A stretch of 64,000 nucleotides of DNA from UBA1952 sp965246855 (GCA_965246855.1 CBDFFP010000003.1:558001-622000); one strand, 5' to 3'. Shown: positions 1 to 8,462, counted from the stretch's first letter. The notes: generated from the letters alone by a model not told the origin. Numbers and translations: made by a program.

Positions 1-319
1 GCAATTTTTGGTAGGAAGCCGGCGTCGGAAAAACGCTTTTCAACACCACGTTTTGGAGGCCTTTTGCGGAAAGCAAAGCACTTGTTTTCGCCATCCACTC
101 CGCTGATTCTTCCCAGCTTTCCAAAACGGTTACACGTTGCGCCACCCAAGCCGTGCTGCGGCCTGAACCACACTCCAGCCCGTGCATTTCCGGGGTCAGC
201 AACCGCACCAAAGTGCACACTGCTTCCGGCCCTATCCACGGCGCTTCCGGATTCAGCTTTTGAAAAACCAGTTCGCGCAACCGGGCAAGGATGTAGCGGG
301 GCGTCCGGTGCGTACTCAT
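1..319 (-). CDS. Partial class I SAM-dependent methyltransferase-like protein
   Basis: The 5' part of a minus-strand gene that runs off the left edge (about 106 residues visible). Residues 48-58 contain GLECGSGRSTA, the glycine-rich loop that binds S-adenosylmethionine in Rossmann-fold methyltransferases; an acidic residue at the end of the next strand (VTVLES) fits the motif II position. Its ATG overlaps the TGA of the upstream glycosyltransferase as ATGA, so the two are translationally coupled and it probably belongs to a polysaccharide or glycolipid locus. The substrate cannot be told and the C-terminal half is missing. Confidence 0.6.
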   Translation of the reverse strand, partial: MSTHRTPRYILARLRELVFQKLNPEAPWIGPEAVCTLVRLLTPEMHGLECGSGRSTAWVAQRVTVLESWEESAEWMAKTSALLSAKGLQNVVLKSVFPTPASYQKL

Positions 320-1371
320 TTCTGTTGGCCTTCAAGCCCCATTTGCACCAGTGTTTCGGCCCAAATCTGTGGCGTCCGGTGGCGGGAAAGTGCAAAAGAA
401 TGCTCCCCCATCCGGCGTCTTTTTTCTTCGGGAAAATGCACCATTTTCCGCATCTGCGAAACCAGACTTTGCGGGTCGCGGGGATTGAAGGTGAAGCCGC
501 TCTTTTCTTCCTCCACAAAATCTTCTACTGCGCCTGCGGTTTCGGAAATCAACAACGGCAAGCCCATGCAGGCTGCCTCATGCACCACCACGCCCCAGGA
601 TTCCTTGAGAGAAGCCAACGCAAAAACATCCGCCTCCGCGAAGCATTGCGGAAGGTTTTGCGGCTGCACAAAGGGCGTGATGCGGATGTGTTCCGTAGGT
701 GTTAAAAGTGCTGCTTCCGGCCCGGAACCTACGAGGTGAAGCCCCCAGCCCGTGAGATCTTCGGATAGCAATTGGTTGAAGGCAGCATATAATCTGTTCA
801 TGCCTTTGTTGGGCAAAAAGCTGCCCACGGAAAGAATGATTCTGGTCGGCTTATCCCCTGCTTTGGGAGCGCGTTGGAACAAGGATACATCGGCGGTTAG
901 CAACCCGGTCCGGATGCGGTTTTCCGGAAAGCCCAGCCGGCGGGCAAAGGTGTGCTGCAACGGCCCCGGAACCCACATAAAGTCGTAGGTGGACGACAGC
1001 CAGAAGGGACTGCTGAGCGCACCCATCCACTGCCGGAACGTACCGTACCAAGGCGTGTCGTTGCCAATAACCAACACGGCGCCCTGGGCTTTCAGCTTCT
1101 TTGCAAGGTGGTAGTATTTGTGAAACATCCAGCCGGAAACAAACACCACATCCGCCTCAAACGGCGCTATTTCGCTCCAGAGTTCTTCTGCACTGCGCCC
1201 GATGGCATTGCGCACAGAAAACGGCCCGTCTGCCGGGAGCCGGAAGTCGGTTTCCGGCAGCGTGAGACCTTGATAAACGCGGATGTCGCCCACTTGCGGA
1301 TGCGCATGGAGCGCCCGGAGACAACTCATCAGATAGCCAGTAACTTCGGCATACAAAAACAGAATCTTCAT
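316..1371 (-). CDS. Glycosyltransferase, GT-B fold, family 4-like
   Basis: A 351-residue protein starting MKILFLYAEV, a typical N-terminal strand of GT-B glycosyltransferases. The second domain begins near residue 176 with RIILSVGSFLPNKG, and residues 257-265 hold the E-x7-E motif (KESWGVVVHE) that binds the nucleotide-sugar donor in GT4-type retaining enzymes, followed by SETAGAVEDFV and SGFTF. The length is normal for the family. It is transcribed divergently from a second glycosyltransferase 99 bp away and coupled by a 4-bp overlap to a methyltransferase gene. It probably adds a sugar to a cell-surface glycan; donor and acceptor are unknown. Confidence 0.85.
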   Translation of the reverse strand: MKILFLYAEVTGYLMSCLRALHAHPQVGDIRVYQGLTLPETDFRLPADGPFSVRNAIGRSAEELWSEIAPFEADVVFVSGWMFHKYYHLAKKLKAQGAVLVIGNDTPWYGTFRQWMGALSSPFWLSSTYDFMWVPGPLQHTFARRLGFPENRIRTGLLTADVSLFQRAPKAGDKPTRIILSVGSFLPNKGMNRLYAAFNQLLSEDLTGWGLHLVGSGPEAALLTPTEHIRITPFVQPQNLPQCFAEADVFALASLKESWGVVVHEAACMGLPLLISETAGAVEDFVEEEKSGFTFNPRDPQSLVSQMRKMVHFPEEKRRRMGEHSFALSRHRTPQIWAETLVQMGLEGQQK

Positions 1372-1470
1372 CGTCCGACAAAAGCGCGAGGGACGCCAAA
1401 GCTAAGGCTGCGGCCTCTGTTTTGGCTCTCCCGGCCCCTGCCGTTTTTTCTTTCCGAAGTCCCTTTTCTA

Positions 1471-2580
1471 ATGCGCATCCTTATCCACGCGGCAAACCTG
1501 ACAGCAGGCGGCGGACTTTCTATTGGAAAGGAGATTTTGCGCGCGTGGAAAGAAAAAGGGGACTCCGTTTTGGTACTTGCCTCTCCGCCGATAGCGACTT
1601 TTCTGGAAGAAGAAAGCTTCCCCCAAAGCTGGCAGTGGAAACCCATTCTAAGCAGCCCCGGAAGCAGTTTGCGGTCAGGTCGGGCTTTTAGGAAGAAGGC
1701 GGCAAAAGCAGAGCGCATTTTCCAGCCCGATGTCGTGTTTACGATTTTTGGCCCGCCGCTGTGGAGGCCGCACGCGTCGCATTTATGTGGGTTTGCCAAC
1801 GGGTTGTATCTGGGCAAAAAACCGGTTTTGGCTTTTGGAGAAAAAGGTTCTTTTTCGCGCACGATGCGCCACCGTTTGCGCCGCTATCTGGTCTTGCGCT
1901 CCATGCAGAAAGACACGGACGCAATTTGGGTGGAAACGGAAGCTGCGCGCGAAAAACTGCGGACGCTGATTGGAGAGAAAGAAATTCTTGTTGTTCCAAA
2001 CGAGCTTTCTGCGTCTTTTCAAAACAGTGTTTTTGAGGAGAAAAAACCGCCGACAGGAAAGTGGAAAGTCCTGATGCTGGCCGCAGGTTATCCTCATAAA
2101 AACTTCTCTCTGCTGCGGGCGATGCTTCGGCTTCCAGGCTTGAGAAATGATTTTCTCTTTCAGACTACCCTGCCCGATGCAGCATTCCAAAGGCATTTTA
2201 GCGGCGTAGAAAATGTAGAGAATTTGGGGCCACTTTCCGGGGAAGATTTGCTCACGGCTTATCGCATTGCTGACCTTGTTTTTTGCCCCAGTGTAGCGGA
2301 GATTTTTTCCGCTACCTGGATAGAAGCGATGGCGGCGAAGCGTCCGCTTCTGTGTGCCGATATTCCCGAAGCGCGCGCTATTTGCGGGGACGCGGCGCTG
2401 TATTTTGACGGTTACAATCCGCAATCGGCAGCCAATGCGTTGCGGCGGATAATGGGAGACGAAGCCCTGCGCAAAAGCCTTGTGGAAGAGGGAACTTCGC
2501 GGCTGCGCGCGCTCACGCCGGAAATAAGCCGCGCGGAAAAGCTGTACCAAACTCTCTTTTCGCTGAATCGTAGAAAATGA
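1471..2580 (+). CDS. Glycosyltransferase, GT-B fold, family 4-like
   Basis: A 369-residue protein. The ATG at 1471 is preferred because it gives MRILIHAANLTAGGG, the usual first strand and glycine-rich loop of GT4 enzymes; the frame is open further upstream but that stretch has no family resemblance. E277 and E285 form the C-terminal E-x7-E donor-binding motif (AEIFSATWIEA), within SVAEIF and followed by IPEARAICGDAALYF. The last bases overlap the next gene as ATGA, so it is coupled to the Gfo/Idh/MocA oxidoreductase. A role in surface polysaccharide synthesis is inferred from the family and neighbours. Confidence 0.85.
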   Translation: MRILIHAANLTAGGGLSIGKEILRAWKEKGDSVLVLASPPIATFLEEESFPQSWQWKPILSSPGSSLRSGRAFRKKAAKAERIFQPDVVFTIFGPPLWRPHASHLCGFANGLYLGKKPVLAFGEKGSFSRTMRHRLRRYLVLRSMQKDTDAIWVETEAAREKLRTLIGEKEILVVPNELSASFQNSVFEEKKPPTGKWKVLMLAAGYPHKNFSLLRAMLRLPGLRNDFLFQTTLPDAAFQRHFSGVENVENLGPLSGEDLLTAYRIADLVFCPSVAEIFSATWIEAMAAKRPLLCADIPEARAICGDAALYFDGYNPQSAANALRRIMGDEALRKSLVEEGTSRLRALTPEISRAEKLYQTLFSLNRRK

Positions 2581-3704
2581 ATCTCCTTCACGCTTGGAAG
2601 CGATTCCATAAATCGGCGCAGGACTATGGCTGGCGGCGCGCGTTGGCGAAGGCTTCAGGGCGTTTAGGGCTGCCGCTCAACAAGCTTTTTCCGTCGGGCG
2701 GAAAAGGGTTCCCAAAGGACGTTTCCGTTATCGGCTGCGGGCAGGCGGCGTATGCCACGCTTTGTTTTTTCCTGCGGCAACAGCGCGGCGAAGTGTTTCT
2801 CAACTGCTACGATATTGGGCCGGAGCAGGCGCAAAAACTGCAACAAGCATATGGCTTTGAAGACGTGTCGGAATCAGCGGAAAAGCTGCTTCAAAATCCA
2901 AAGCTTCAAACGCTTTTCATCTCCTCCAACCACGCAAGCCACAGCGATTACGCGGTTGCCGGGTTGGCGCGCGGACTTCGGGTTTTCTGCGAAAAACCGC
3001 TGGCGACGAGCTTTGGGCAGTTGGAGGCTTTGGCAAGAGCGATTGCCGGGAAAGAAGGCCTTTTCCACGCCGGATTCAACCGTCCTTTCGCGGCGGCGAC
3101 GCAGAAAATTGCGGATGCCATTCGCGGGAATCAGCAGCCGCTAAGTCTGCATTGCATTATCCACGGGCATCTTCTGTCCCAAGACCACTGGTACCGGAAG
3201 CTGGAGGAAGGGACGCGCATCTGCGGGAATATGGGTCATTGGATTGACCTCGCGGTGTACCTGATGCACGTGCGCGGCGTACTTCCCAAACAGTTTTTCC
3301 TCACCTTGCGAAGCGCGGAAAAGGCGCTGCCGGCGGATGATAATGTGGTGCTTTTGATAACCACGGATTTCGGCGATCTGGTGAGCATTTCTCTCAACGC
3401 GCGGCACGAGCCTTTTGGAGGCATTGAGGAGCTTATCTCCCTGCAATGCGGAGATTGCAAAGCCACGATTGACGACTTCCGGAATGTGCGGATAAGCAAT
3501 CCTTCGGGGGAAGAGACAGTTGTTTTTCCGCGCAAGGACGTGGGGCACGGGGCACTGGTTGCTTCCGTGTTTGAGGAAGGGGCCGGGCCACGCCGGACGT
3601 GGACGGAACTGCACCTTTCCACGCTGCTGACGCTACACGCAGCAGAACTGGCGAAGAGCGGAAAGAATGAAACGGTTTGTGTAGAACGGCTCAAAAACCT
3701 GTAA
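2577..3704 (+). CDS. Gfo/Idh/MocA family NAD(P)-dependent oxidoreductase
   Basis: A 375-residue protein. The dinucleotide-binding Rossmann motif VSVIGCGQAAYA lies at residues 49-60, after an unusual N-terminal extension of nearly 50 residues. EKPLATS at 139-145 is the conserved EKP motif whose lysine contacts cofactor and substrate in this family. Near residue 220 is GHWIDLAVYLM, equivalent to the GxHxxD region. Family members oxidise or reduce sugars, often nucleotide sugars in glycan loci. The start overlaps the preceding glycosyltransferase by 4 bp, which supports a polysaccharide role. The exact substrate is not predictable. Confidence 0.85.
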   Translation: MNLLHAWKRFHKSAQDYGWRRALAKASGRLGLPLNKLFPSGGKGFPKDVSVIGCGQAAYATLCFFLRQQRGEVFLNCYDIGPEQAQKLQQAYGFEDVSESAEKLLQNPKLQTLFISSNHASHSDYAVAGLARGLRVFCEKPLATSFGQLEALARAIAGKEGLFHAGFNRPFAAATQKIADAIRGNQQPLSLHCIIHGHLLSQDHWYRKLEEGTRICGNMGHWIDLAVYLMHVRGVLPKQFFLTLRSAEKALPADDNVVLLITTDFGDLVSISLNARHEPFGGIEELISLQCGDCKATIDDFRNVRISNPSGEETVVFPRKDVGHGALVASVFEEGAGPRRTWTELHLSTLLTLHAAELAKSGKNETVCVERLKNL

Positions 3705-3720
3705 GGTTTCGGAAACCTTA
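3702..3720 (+). terminator. Hairpin overlapping the stop codon
   Basis: A 9-bp perfect stem (TAAGGTTTC / GAAACCTTA) with one central base begins at the stop codon of the oxidoreductase gene; a second palindrome, AGGTTTAAACCT, follows at 3722-3733. There is no strong T tract, so a terminator role is an inference. Confidence 0.4.
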
Positions 3721-3769
3721 TAGGTTTAAACCTTACGACGCAGCCGGAAACCGGAAGACCGTAGAACCT

Positions 3770-3777
3770 TAGCTTTG
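3770..3777 (+). promoter_or_regulatory. -7 box TAGCTTTG upstream of DUF445 gene
   Basis: A perfect match to the Bacteroidota -7 consensus TAnnTTTG, 14 nt before the ATG at 3792. No clear -33 TTG was found at the expected distance, so the promoter rests on this box and its position. Confidence 0.45.
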
Positions 3778-3791
3778 CGCGCTTTTTCCTG

Positions 3792-4400
3792 ATGACTTCT
3801 AAAACGCTTTTGCTCTTGTTGCTCCCGGTGATCTCCGGGTTTATTGGTTGGTTTACAAACTGGGTGGCCGTGAAGATGCTTTTTCATCCCCGCTTGCCGA
3901 AACGCATTCTGGGTATCACTTTCCACGGCATCTTTCCGAAGCGGCAGCGGCAGTTTGCACAGCAGTTGGGGCGTACCGTGGCGGGCGAGTTGCTTCACTT
4001 CCGCGACATCGCCGCGCAGATGTCTGACCCGGCGGCCATTAAGGCACTGATGCCCGGCATTGAAGCGCATATCGATGGCTTCCTGAACGAGCGCATCAAA
4101 GAGAAGATTCCGGTGCTGGCGATGTTCCTGAGCGATGGCGTGACGGCGATGGTGAAGACCGGACTGATGGAGGAGATTGAAGTGATGCTGCCCAAGGTGA
4201 TTGCCGAATATGCCGGAAGCCTGGAAAAGAAGGTGGACATTGAGCGCATGGTGACGGAGAAAGTAGCGGCCTTTTCTTCGGATAAATTGGAAGCACTGCT
4301 GCTCTCGGTGATGAGCAAAGAGCTGCGGTTTGTGGAGTGGATTGGCGGCGTGCTGGGCTTTATAATCGGGCTGTTGCAGTTGGGACTGACGCTGCTGTGA
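3792..4400 (+). CDS. DUF445 family membrane protein
   Basis: A 202-residue protein with an N-terminal membrane segment containing the DUF445 signature GFIGWFTNWVAVKML and then FHPRLP and GIFPKRQ, motifs seen at the start of YheB/DUF445 proteins. The middle is helical and charged, with repeated amphipathic helices, and the C-terminus is a second membrane segment (GGVLGFIIGLLQLG). The function of the family is unknown. It is a single gene behind a probable promoter and before a 36-bp palindrome. Confidence 0.8.
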   Translation: MTSKTLLLLLLPVISGFIGWFTNWVAVKMLFHPRLPKRILGITFHGIFPKRQRQFAQQLGRTVAGELLHFRDIAAQMSDPAAIKALMPGIEAHIDGFLNERIKEKIPVLAMFLSDGVTAMVKTGLMEEIEVMLPKVIAEYAGSLEKKVDIERMVTEKVAAFSSDKLEALLLSVMSKELRFVEWIGGVLGFIIGLLQLGLTLL

Positions 4401-4485
4401 GGAAAGGAGACAACCGATTCGACGGCTTTGCTTTAAAAGAACAAAACCGTCCCCTTACAACATAATCTCCGGAAAACAAAATCAG

Positions 4486-4521
4486 GGTCAAAAAATGCGT
4501 AGATCTACGCATTTTTTGACC
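4486..4521. repeat. Perfect 36-bp palindrome
   Basis: Bases 4486-4503 are the exact reverse complement of 4504-4521, centred on AGATCT. Each arm carries a run of six A or T, so the structure could work as a bidirectional terminator for the DUF445 gene or as a protein-binding dyad upstream of the next gene. No loop bases are unpaired, which is unusual for a terminator. Confidence 0.8.
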
Positions 4522-4600
4522 AAAACTTGCACAGGTGTGGGGAGCGGAAATACTTTTAAGGTGTTCTGATAATGGAACATCTTAAAAAACCCCTTTCCCC

Positions 4601-5113
4601 ATGCCAGATTATTCTCTTCCCCCTGAATGCAACGGAGACTGTACATCAGCCGAGTGCTACGCCAAATTGCTGGAACTGCACGCTGTGGACGACAACGACG
4701 CGCCGAACTACGAACCCGACGGTGGCCCCTTCGTTTACACCGACCTCAGCTTTGGGGAACTTCTGAACAACTCCGGTTGCGATTCGCTTTTCTACTTTGA
4801 GGTTTTCGAGAACGGCGGTACGCTTTATTCCAACGTATTTGTGAACCAGTACACCCGCGACGATGTACGCGCCTTTCCGCTGCCCCTGATGAAGGCCATC
4901 CGCGAGGCGCACAAGAGCAACTTCTCCCAAATAAATTTCTATTGGCTTAAAAAGTCGCCGCAGTGCCCGGATGGGAAAGACGTGCTGATAAAAGTTATTT
5001 TTGAAAGCAACGGACATGCGTTCTACAACATGAGCGCGCCGCCCCCGGCAGGCAGCTTTACGGCCCCCACACCGCAGTCGGACAGCAAGGCGGTTGCACA
5101 ATCAGCTGCTTAA
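4601..5113 (+). CDS. Hypothetical protein
   Basis: A 170-residue protein that I do not recognise. It starts MPDYSLPPECNG, has no signal peptide or membrane segment, and contains three cysteines in its first 20 residues (ECNGDCTSAEC), a possible metal-binding cluster. The centre is mixed alpha/beta, and the last 30 residues are rich in Pro, Ala and Ser and probably disordered. Codon use resembles the neighbours. It stands alone between a palindrome and a duplicated leader. No function is assigned. Confidence 0.65.
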   Translation: MPDYSLPPECNGDCTSAECYAKLLELHAVDDNDAPNYEPDGGPFVYTDLSFGELLNNSGCDSLFYFEVFENGGTLYSNVFVNQYTRDDVRAFPLPLMKAIREAHKSNFSQINFYWLKKSPQCPDGKDVLIKVIFESNGHAFYNMSAPPPAGSFTAPTPQSDSKAVAQSAA

Positions 5114-5118
5114 GATTC

Positions 5119-5253
5119 TTCTCTCCTCCCGGCATACCTTCCTTCGCTTTCCCCTTTTCCCGCTACGCGCCTTCATGTATTAAAAGACCCTTCTCTCCTC
5201 CCGGCATACCTTCCTTCGTTTTCCCCTTTTCCCGCTACGCGTCCTCATGTATT
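5119..5253 (+). repeat. 63-bp direct duplication carrying the leader and start codon
   Basis: Bases 5119-5181 and 5191-5253 are near-identical (a few substitutions; offset 72 bp). Each copy ends with ATGTATT. In the second copy this is the start of the membrane-protein gene at 5247. In the first copy (ATG at 5175) translation would stop after two codons (ATG TAT TAA). Confidence 0.85.
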
Positions 5254-5912
5254 TCATCCATGTCCTGCTGCCTCTTTTGTCGATGCTGTCGGTGGCGCTG
5301 CCGCTGTGGACAGGCAGGCGGGTGCGCGGGTTTCTGTGGTACTATGTGTTGCTTTCTGCGCTCTGCGACAGCTTCTATTACCTAAACCTATGGCCGCCTT
5401 ATGCCTATTGGTTTGGCAATGCCTTCTGGGCGGCGCAATTCGGGCTGGTGACCGGCTTCTTTGCAGAGGCCATTCCCTTCCTCCGCGCGCGCCGCTGGCG
5501 CAGGGCCATAGCCGGAGGCGTGGGAGTGGTGGTAATCCTCTTCTGCATCCATGCCTGTGAGGAGGATTTCCGGGTGTTGGATTTCCATGGCGGGGCCGCG
5601 CTTTATGGCTTGCTGCTCTTGCCCGTGATGGCCGGCTTCTATAGCCTGGTGCAAGGCCCGCTCGTGGCGCGGCTGGAGCGGTCTCCGCTGTTTCTGGTGT
5701 GCGTGGCGTTTCTGCTTTACAGTGCCGGCAGCTTTCTGTTGTTGCTTTTTATGCCCCGCTTCCGGCAGACAGACCATTCTTTTGTAAGAACCTTGTGGGT
5801 GGTGCTACACGACGGGCTGAACATCCTGAAGAACCTGCTTATCGCGCGGGCGCTTTATCTTTCGGGCGGAGATAAATCGTCCGTACGTTCTGCTTCCTAT
5901 GAATCCTATTGA
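5247..5912 (+). CDS. Seven-helix integral membrane protein of unknown function
   Basis: A 221-residue, strongly hydrophobic protein with about seven predicted transmembrane segments. The first is at residues 3-20 (HVLLPLLSMLSVALPLW), and the polar loops are short and often basic. I do not recognise a named family. Its end overlaps the histidine kinase gene by 14 bp, so the three genes from 5247 to 7365 read as one operon. It may serve as the membrane sensing partner of the kinase, which itself has only one short membrane anchor; this is inference from the operon. Confidence 0.7.
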   Translation: MYFIHVLLPLLSMLSVALPLWTGRRVRGFLWYYVLLSALCDSFYYLNLWPPYAYWFGNAFWAAQFGLVTGFFAEAIPFLRARRWRRAIAGGVGVVVILFCIHACEEDFRVLDFHGGAALYGLLLLPVMAGFYSLVQGPLVARLERSPLFLVCVAFLLYSAGSFLLLLFMPRFRQTDHSFVRTLWVVLHDGLNILKNLLIARALYLSGGDKSSVRSASYESY

Positions 5913-6678
5913 GCTGATTGCCTCTATCGGTGTGCTGCTGTTGCTCTCGGTGGGTATCATTCTCTTCGTTGTCCTCCATCAGCGCCGCCTCTTGCGCCAT
6001 CAGGCCGAGATGAATCAACTACAAAACCAAAAGAAGCTGGAGCTGTTGCAGGCTTCTATTGAAGGCGAAGAAGCTGTCCGTCTTCAGATTGCCGCCGAGC
6101 TGCACGACGATGTGGGCGCTACCCTTTCTTCCATCCGCCTGTTCCTGACGCAGGCCACCCAAACGCCCGGCGATGCGAAGATGATTCTCTACTCCAAGTC
6201 GCTGCTGGACGATTGTATCCTGAAGGTGCGCACCCTTTCTCATCAGCTTCAGCCCCGCACGCTTCAGTATCTGGGGCTGCTCAAGTCGCTGGAGTCGCTG
6301 GCGGAGATGCTCCACGGCAGCGGCTCGGTGAATACGTCTTACATGCCAATGCCCGGGCCGTGGCCGGAGCCGGAACCCGCTGTGGCGCTGGCGCTTTATC
6401 GCATTGTGCAGGAGGTGATTCAGAACCTGACCAAGCACGGCAAGGTTCATAACATCCTTCTTCAGGCTTGCTTTGAGGAAGGAACGCCCTGCGTAGAAAT
6501 CCGCCACGACGGCAACGGCCTTTCCAAAGCCGAATACAAGGAACAGCTTTACAAGAAAGGCGCTACCGGCCTGAAAAACATTGAAACGCGGCTAAAGGCA
6601 ACGGGCCTTTCGCTGGTTTTTCCCCCGGCAGATGCGCCGCCCTGCTTTGTCAGAATCTGCCTGCCGGGCATTCCTTAA
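5899..6678 (+). CDS. Sensor histidine kinase, HisKA_3 (NarX/DesK-like) type
   Basis: A 259-residue kinase with one N-terminal membrane helix (residues about 5-27) and a short coiled-coil linker. The dimerisation and phosphorylation box is AAELHDDVGATLSS with phospho-acceptor His69, the HisKA_3 pattern. The ATPase domain shows the N box (RIVQEVIQNLTKHG), a G1-like HDGNGLS and the G2 region GATGLKNIETR. There is no periplasmic sensor domain, so the signal probably comes from the membrane protein encoded just upstream. The partner is the LuxR-type regulator 30 bp downstream. Confidence 0.9.
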   Translation: MNPIELIASIGVLLLLSVGIILFVVLHQRRLLRHQAEMNQLQNQKKLELLQASIEGEEAVRLQIAAELHDDVGATLSSIRLFLTQATQTPGDAKMILYSKSLLDDCILKVRTLSHQLQPRTLQYLGLLKSLESLAEMLHGSGSVNTSYMPMPGPWPEPEPAVALALYRIVQEVIQNLTKHGKVHNILLQACFEEGTPCVEIRHDGNGLSKAEYKEQLYKKGATGLKNIETRLKATGLSLVFPPADAPPCFVRICLPGIP

Positions 6679-6708
6679 AGCAAAAGGCTTCTCCCCTCCT
6701 TCCCTTTT

Positions 6709-7365
6709 ATGTTTCCCGACAAAATCCGCTACGTTATTGCCGACGACCACTCTCTTTTTCGCGAAGGTCTGCGGACGGTGCTGCGCAATTATCCCGATCT
6801 GGAACTGGTGGGCGAAGCCGAAGACGGAGAACAACTGCTTTCCCTAGTGGCGGCAGAAGCTCCCCACATTGTGCTGCTCGACCTGACGATGCCAGTGATG
6901 AACGGGCTGGAAGCAATGACGCTTCTTCGCCGGAATCATCCCGGTGTTCATGCCCTTATCTTGACGATGAACGACGACCCGGCCCTAGTGAAGCATCTTA
7001 TAAACGCAGGAGCAAGCGGCTATCTGCTCAAGAATACCGAGTCGGCAGAAATTGCGAAGGCCCTGCGCTGCTGCGTGGAGACGGGTTTTTACCTCAGCAA
7101 CTTTGTGGAGCGGCTACGCGAGAAGGAGCAGGCACAGAAGAAAAAGCCTCCGCTCCTTTTCCATAAAGACATTATCCTCACCAAGAGCGAACGGGCCGTT
7201 CTCCGGCTTATTTGTGAGGGGAAGTCGGCGCCGCAAATCGCGAAAGACCTTTCCCTGAGTCCGCGCACCATAGAAGGCATCCGCTCTTCCCTAAAGACCA
7301 AGATAGGCACCCAAAACGTTGCCGGACTGGTGATGTATGCGCTGAAGCACGGTATTTTGTTTTAG
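6709..7365 (+). CDS. Response regulator, NarL/LuxR family
   Basis: A 218-residue two-domain regulator. The receiver has the acidic pair D12-D13, phospho-acceptor Asp58 in VLLDLTMP, and a lysine in GYLLKNTE. The C-terminal helix-turn-helix (about residues 150-212) reads LTKSERAVLRLICEG and APQIAKDLSLSPRTIEG, a LuxR/GerE-type DNA-binding domain. It lies 30 bp after the HisKA_3 kinase, its likely phosphodonor. It should act as a transcription factor; its targets are not visible here. Confidence 0.93.
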   Translation: MFPDKIRYVIADDHSLFREGLRTVLRNYPDLELVGEAEDGEQLLSLVAAEAPHIVLLDLTMPVMNGLEAMTLLRRNHPGVHALILTMNDDPALVKHLINAGASGYLLKNTESAEIAKALRCCVETGFYLSNFVERLREKEQAQKKKPPLLFHKDIILTKSERAVLRLICEGKSAPQIAKDLSLSPRTIEGIRSSLKTKIGTQNVAGLVMYALKHGILF

Positions 7366-7397
7366 GGAATAGGGGTGAGGATTTATGTGTAAGAAGC

Positions 7398-7475
7398 GGG
7401 TCATTCCGACGAAGGAGGAATCTCAGATTTGCTGTTCCCAACTGCTGTGAGATTCCTCCTTCGTCGGAATGACCC
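7398..7475. repeat. Dispersed inverted repeat, GTCATTCCGACGAAGG family
   Basis: Two 28-bp arms (7398-7425 and 7448-7475) are perfect reverse complements around a 22-bp loop. Related copies occur at 14264-14354, 32830-32934, 52680-52770 and 52801-52905. The position, between convergent genes, suits a transcript-end hairpin, but the family looks like a mobile REP-like repeat. Confidence 0.85.
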
Positions 7476-7517
7476 ATGTTTTGTATGGGTGTTCATCCCT
7501 ATTCCCTATTCCCTAAA

Positions 7518-8195
7518 TCACGGTTGCAGGATAAAGCTCTTTGGCACAGAGGCAGGCCCTACTCCTTTGTTGTTCACCGGCTGCACCACCAGCTTCATCA
7601 TCTTGCCTACTTCCAGTCCGCCCATGGTGGTCGTGTTATGCGTGTCGCACTTCACGGAGATTTTTCCCGGAGTTACCAAAGCAATGGTTATCGTTCCGTC
7701 GGCAGCCGTGATTATCTGCGCATCGTTGGGCATAACCGTATAGATATAACTGCTTACCTTGCCCGCAGTGGGAGGGGCCATCGTTATCTCCAATATGCCG
7801 CCATCATGTGGCGTCAGCTTCGCCAGCATTGCCTGGCCGGGCAGGTCGGTAGGGGTGCTTTGGCCTTTGGTAGGCGTGAAGCCTGCCTGGGTGATGAGGA
7901 GTTCATTGCCGTTAGCCAGGAAGCTCACATAATCTGCTGTTTTGCCAAATTTATCGTTCCAGTCTTTCTCGGCATTGTTGCGCGTAATGATAGCAGCGTG
8001 GTCGCCGCTTCTGGCGGCGGCAGTGGTGTTGATGAGCAACGTGTTGGCCGTCTTCAAAACATTGACCGTGTACGGCAGATTGAGGAACAGCGTCGGATTG
8101 GCTACAAGGCTGTCAATGATATGCTGGCCAAAGGGGCCTTTATTGGAAGGAGTATCCTGAAGAAACTTCTTGTCGGCATTCGGTATGAGGTTCAT
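7518..8195 (-). CDS. Hypothetical protein with C-terminal beta-rich domain
   Basis: A 225-residue protein with no signal peptide. It begins MNLIPNADKKFL. The first half is helical and contains TAAARSGDHAAIITRNNAEKD; the second half is beta-rich, with repeated G/T/P turns resembling a fibronectin III-like or surface domain. Bacteroidota genomes often carry proteins of this general layout, but I cannot name the family. It is transcribed divergently from the first cyclase gene, across a phased repeat array. No function assigned. Confidence 0.6.
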   Translation of the reverse strand: MNLIPNADKKFLQDTPSNKGPFGQHIIDSLVANPTLFLNLPYTVNVLKTANTLLINTTAAARSGDHAAIITRNNAEKDWNDKFGKTADYVSFLANGNELLITQAGFTPTKGQSTPTDLPGQAMLAKLTPHDGGILEITMAPPTAGKVSSYIYTVMPNDAQIITAADGTITIALVTPGKISVKCDTHNTTTMGGLEVGKMMKLVVQPVNNKGVGPASVPKSFILQP

Positions 8196-8254
8196 GGGAA
8201 GAAAATGGTTTGGGAGAAAGAGCTAAAGTAGGAAAAATTTGCGAAAAATACACG

Positions 8255-8445
8255 TTCCTAAACCTTTACCCACACCTTCCGAAGTCGTTTCCAACCCTTC
8301 CTAAACCTTTACCCACACCTTCCGAAGTCGTTTCCAACCCTTCCTAAACCTTTACCAACACCTTCCGAAGTCGTTTCCAACCCTTCCTAAACCTTTACCC
8401 ATATCTTCCTAAACCTTTACCCACACTTAGGTAAAGGTTTAGAAA
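8255..8445. repeat. Phased intergenic array, alternating 22/21-bp units
   Basis: Units starting TTCC begin at 8255, 8277, 8298, 8320, 8341, 8363, 8384 and 8406, so steps alternate 22 and 21 bp. Two unit types alternate: one with CTAAACCTTTACC, the other with CGAAGTCGTTTCC. The last A-type unit is followed by its own inverted copy (TAGGTAAAGGTTTAG), forming a hairpin at about 8409-8441. The array fills most of the 305-bp divergent intergenic region between 8196 and 8500. Confidence 0.85.
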
Positions 8446-8462
8446 CGGCCCGAAAAGGCCGC

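Noticed and set aside
64..739. Plus-strand reading frames opposite the first glycosyltransferase and methyltransferase genes
   Set aside because: Antisense to two well-supported genes, with no recognisable motif.
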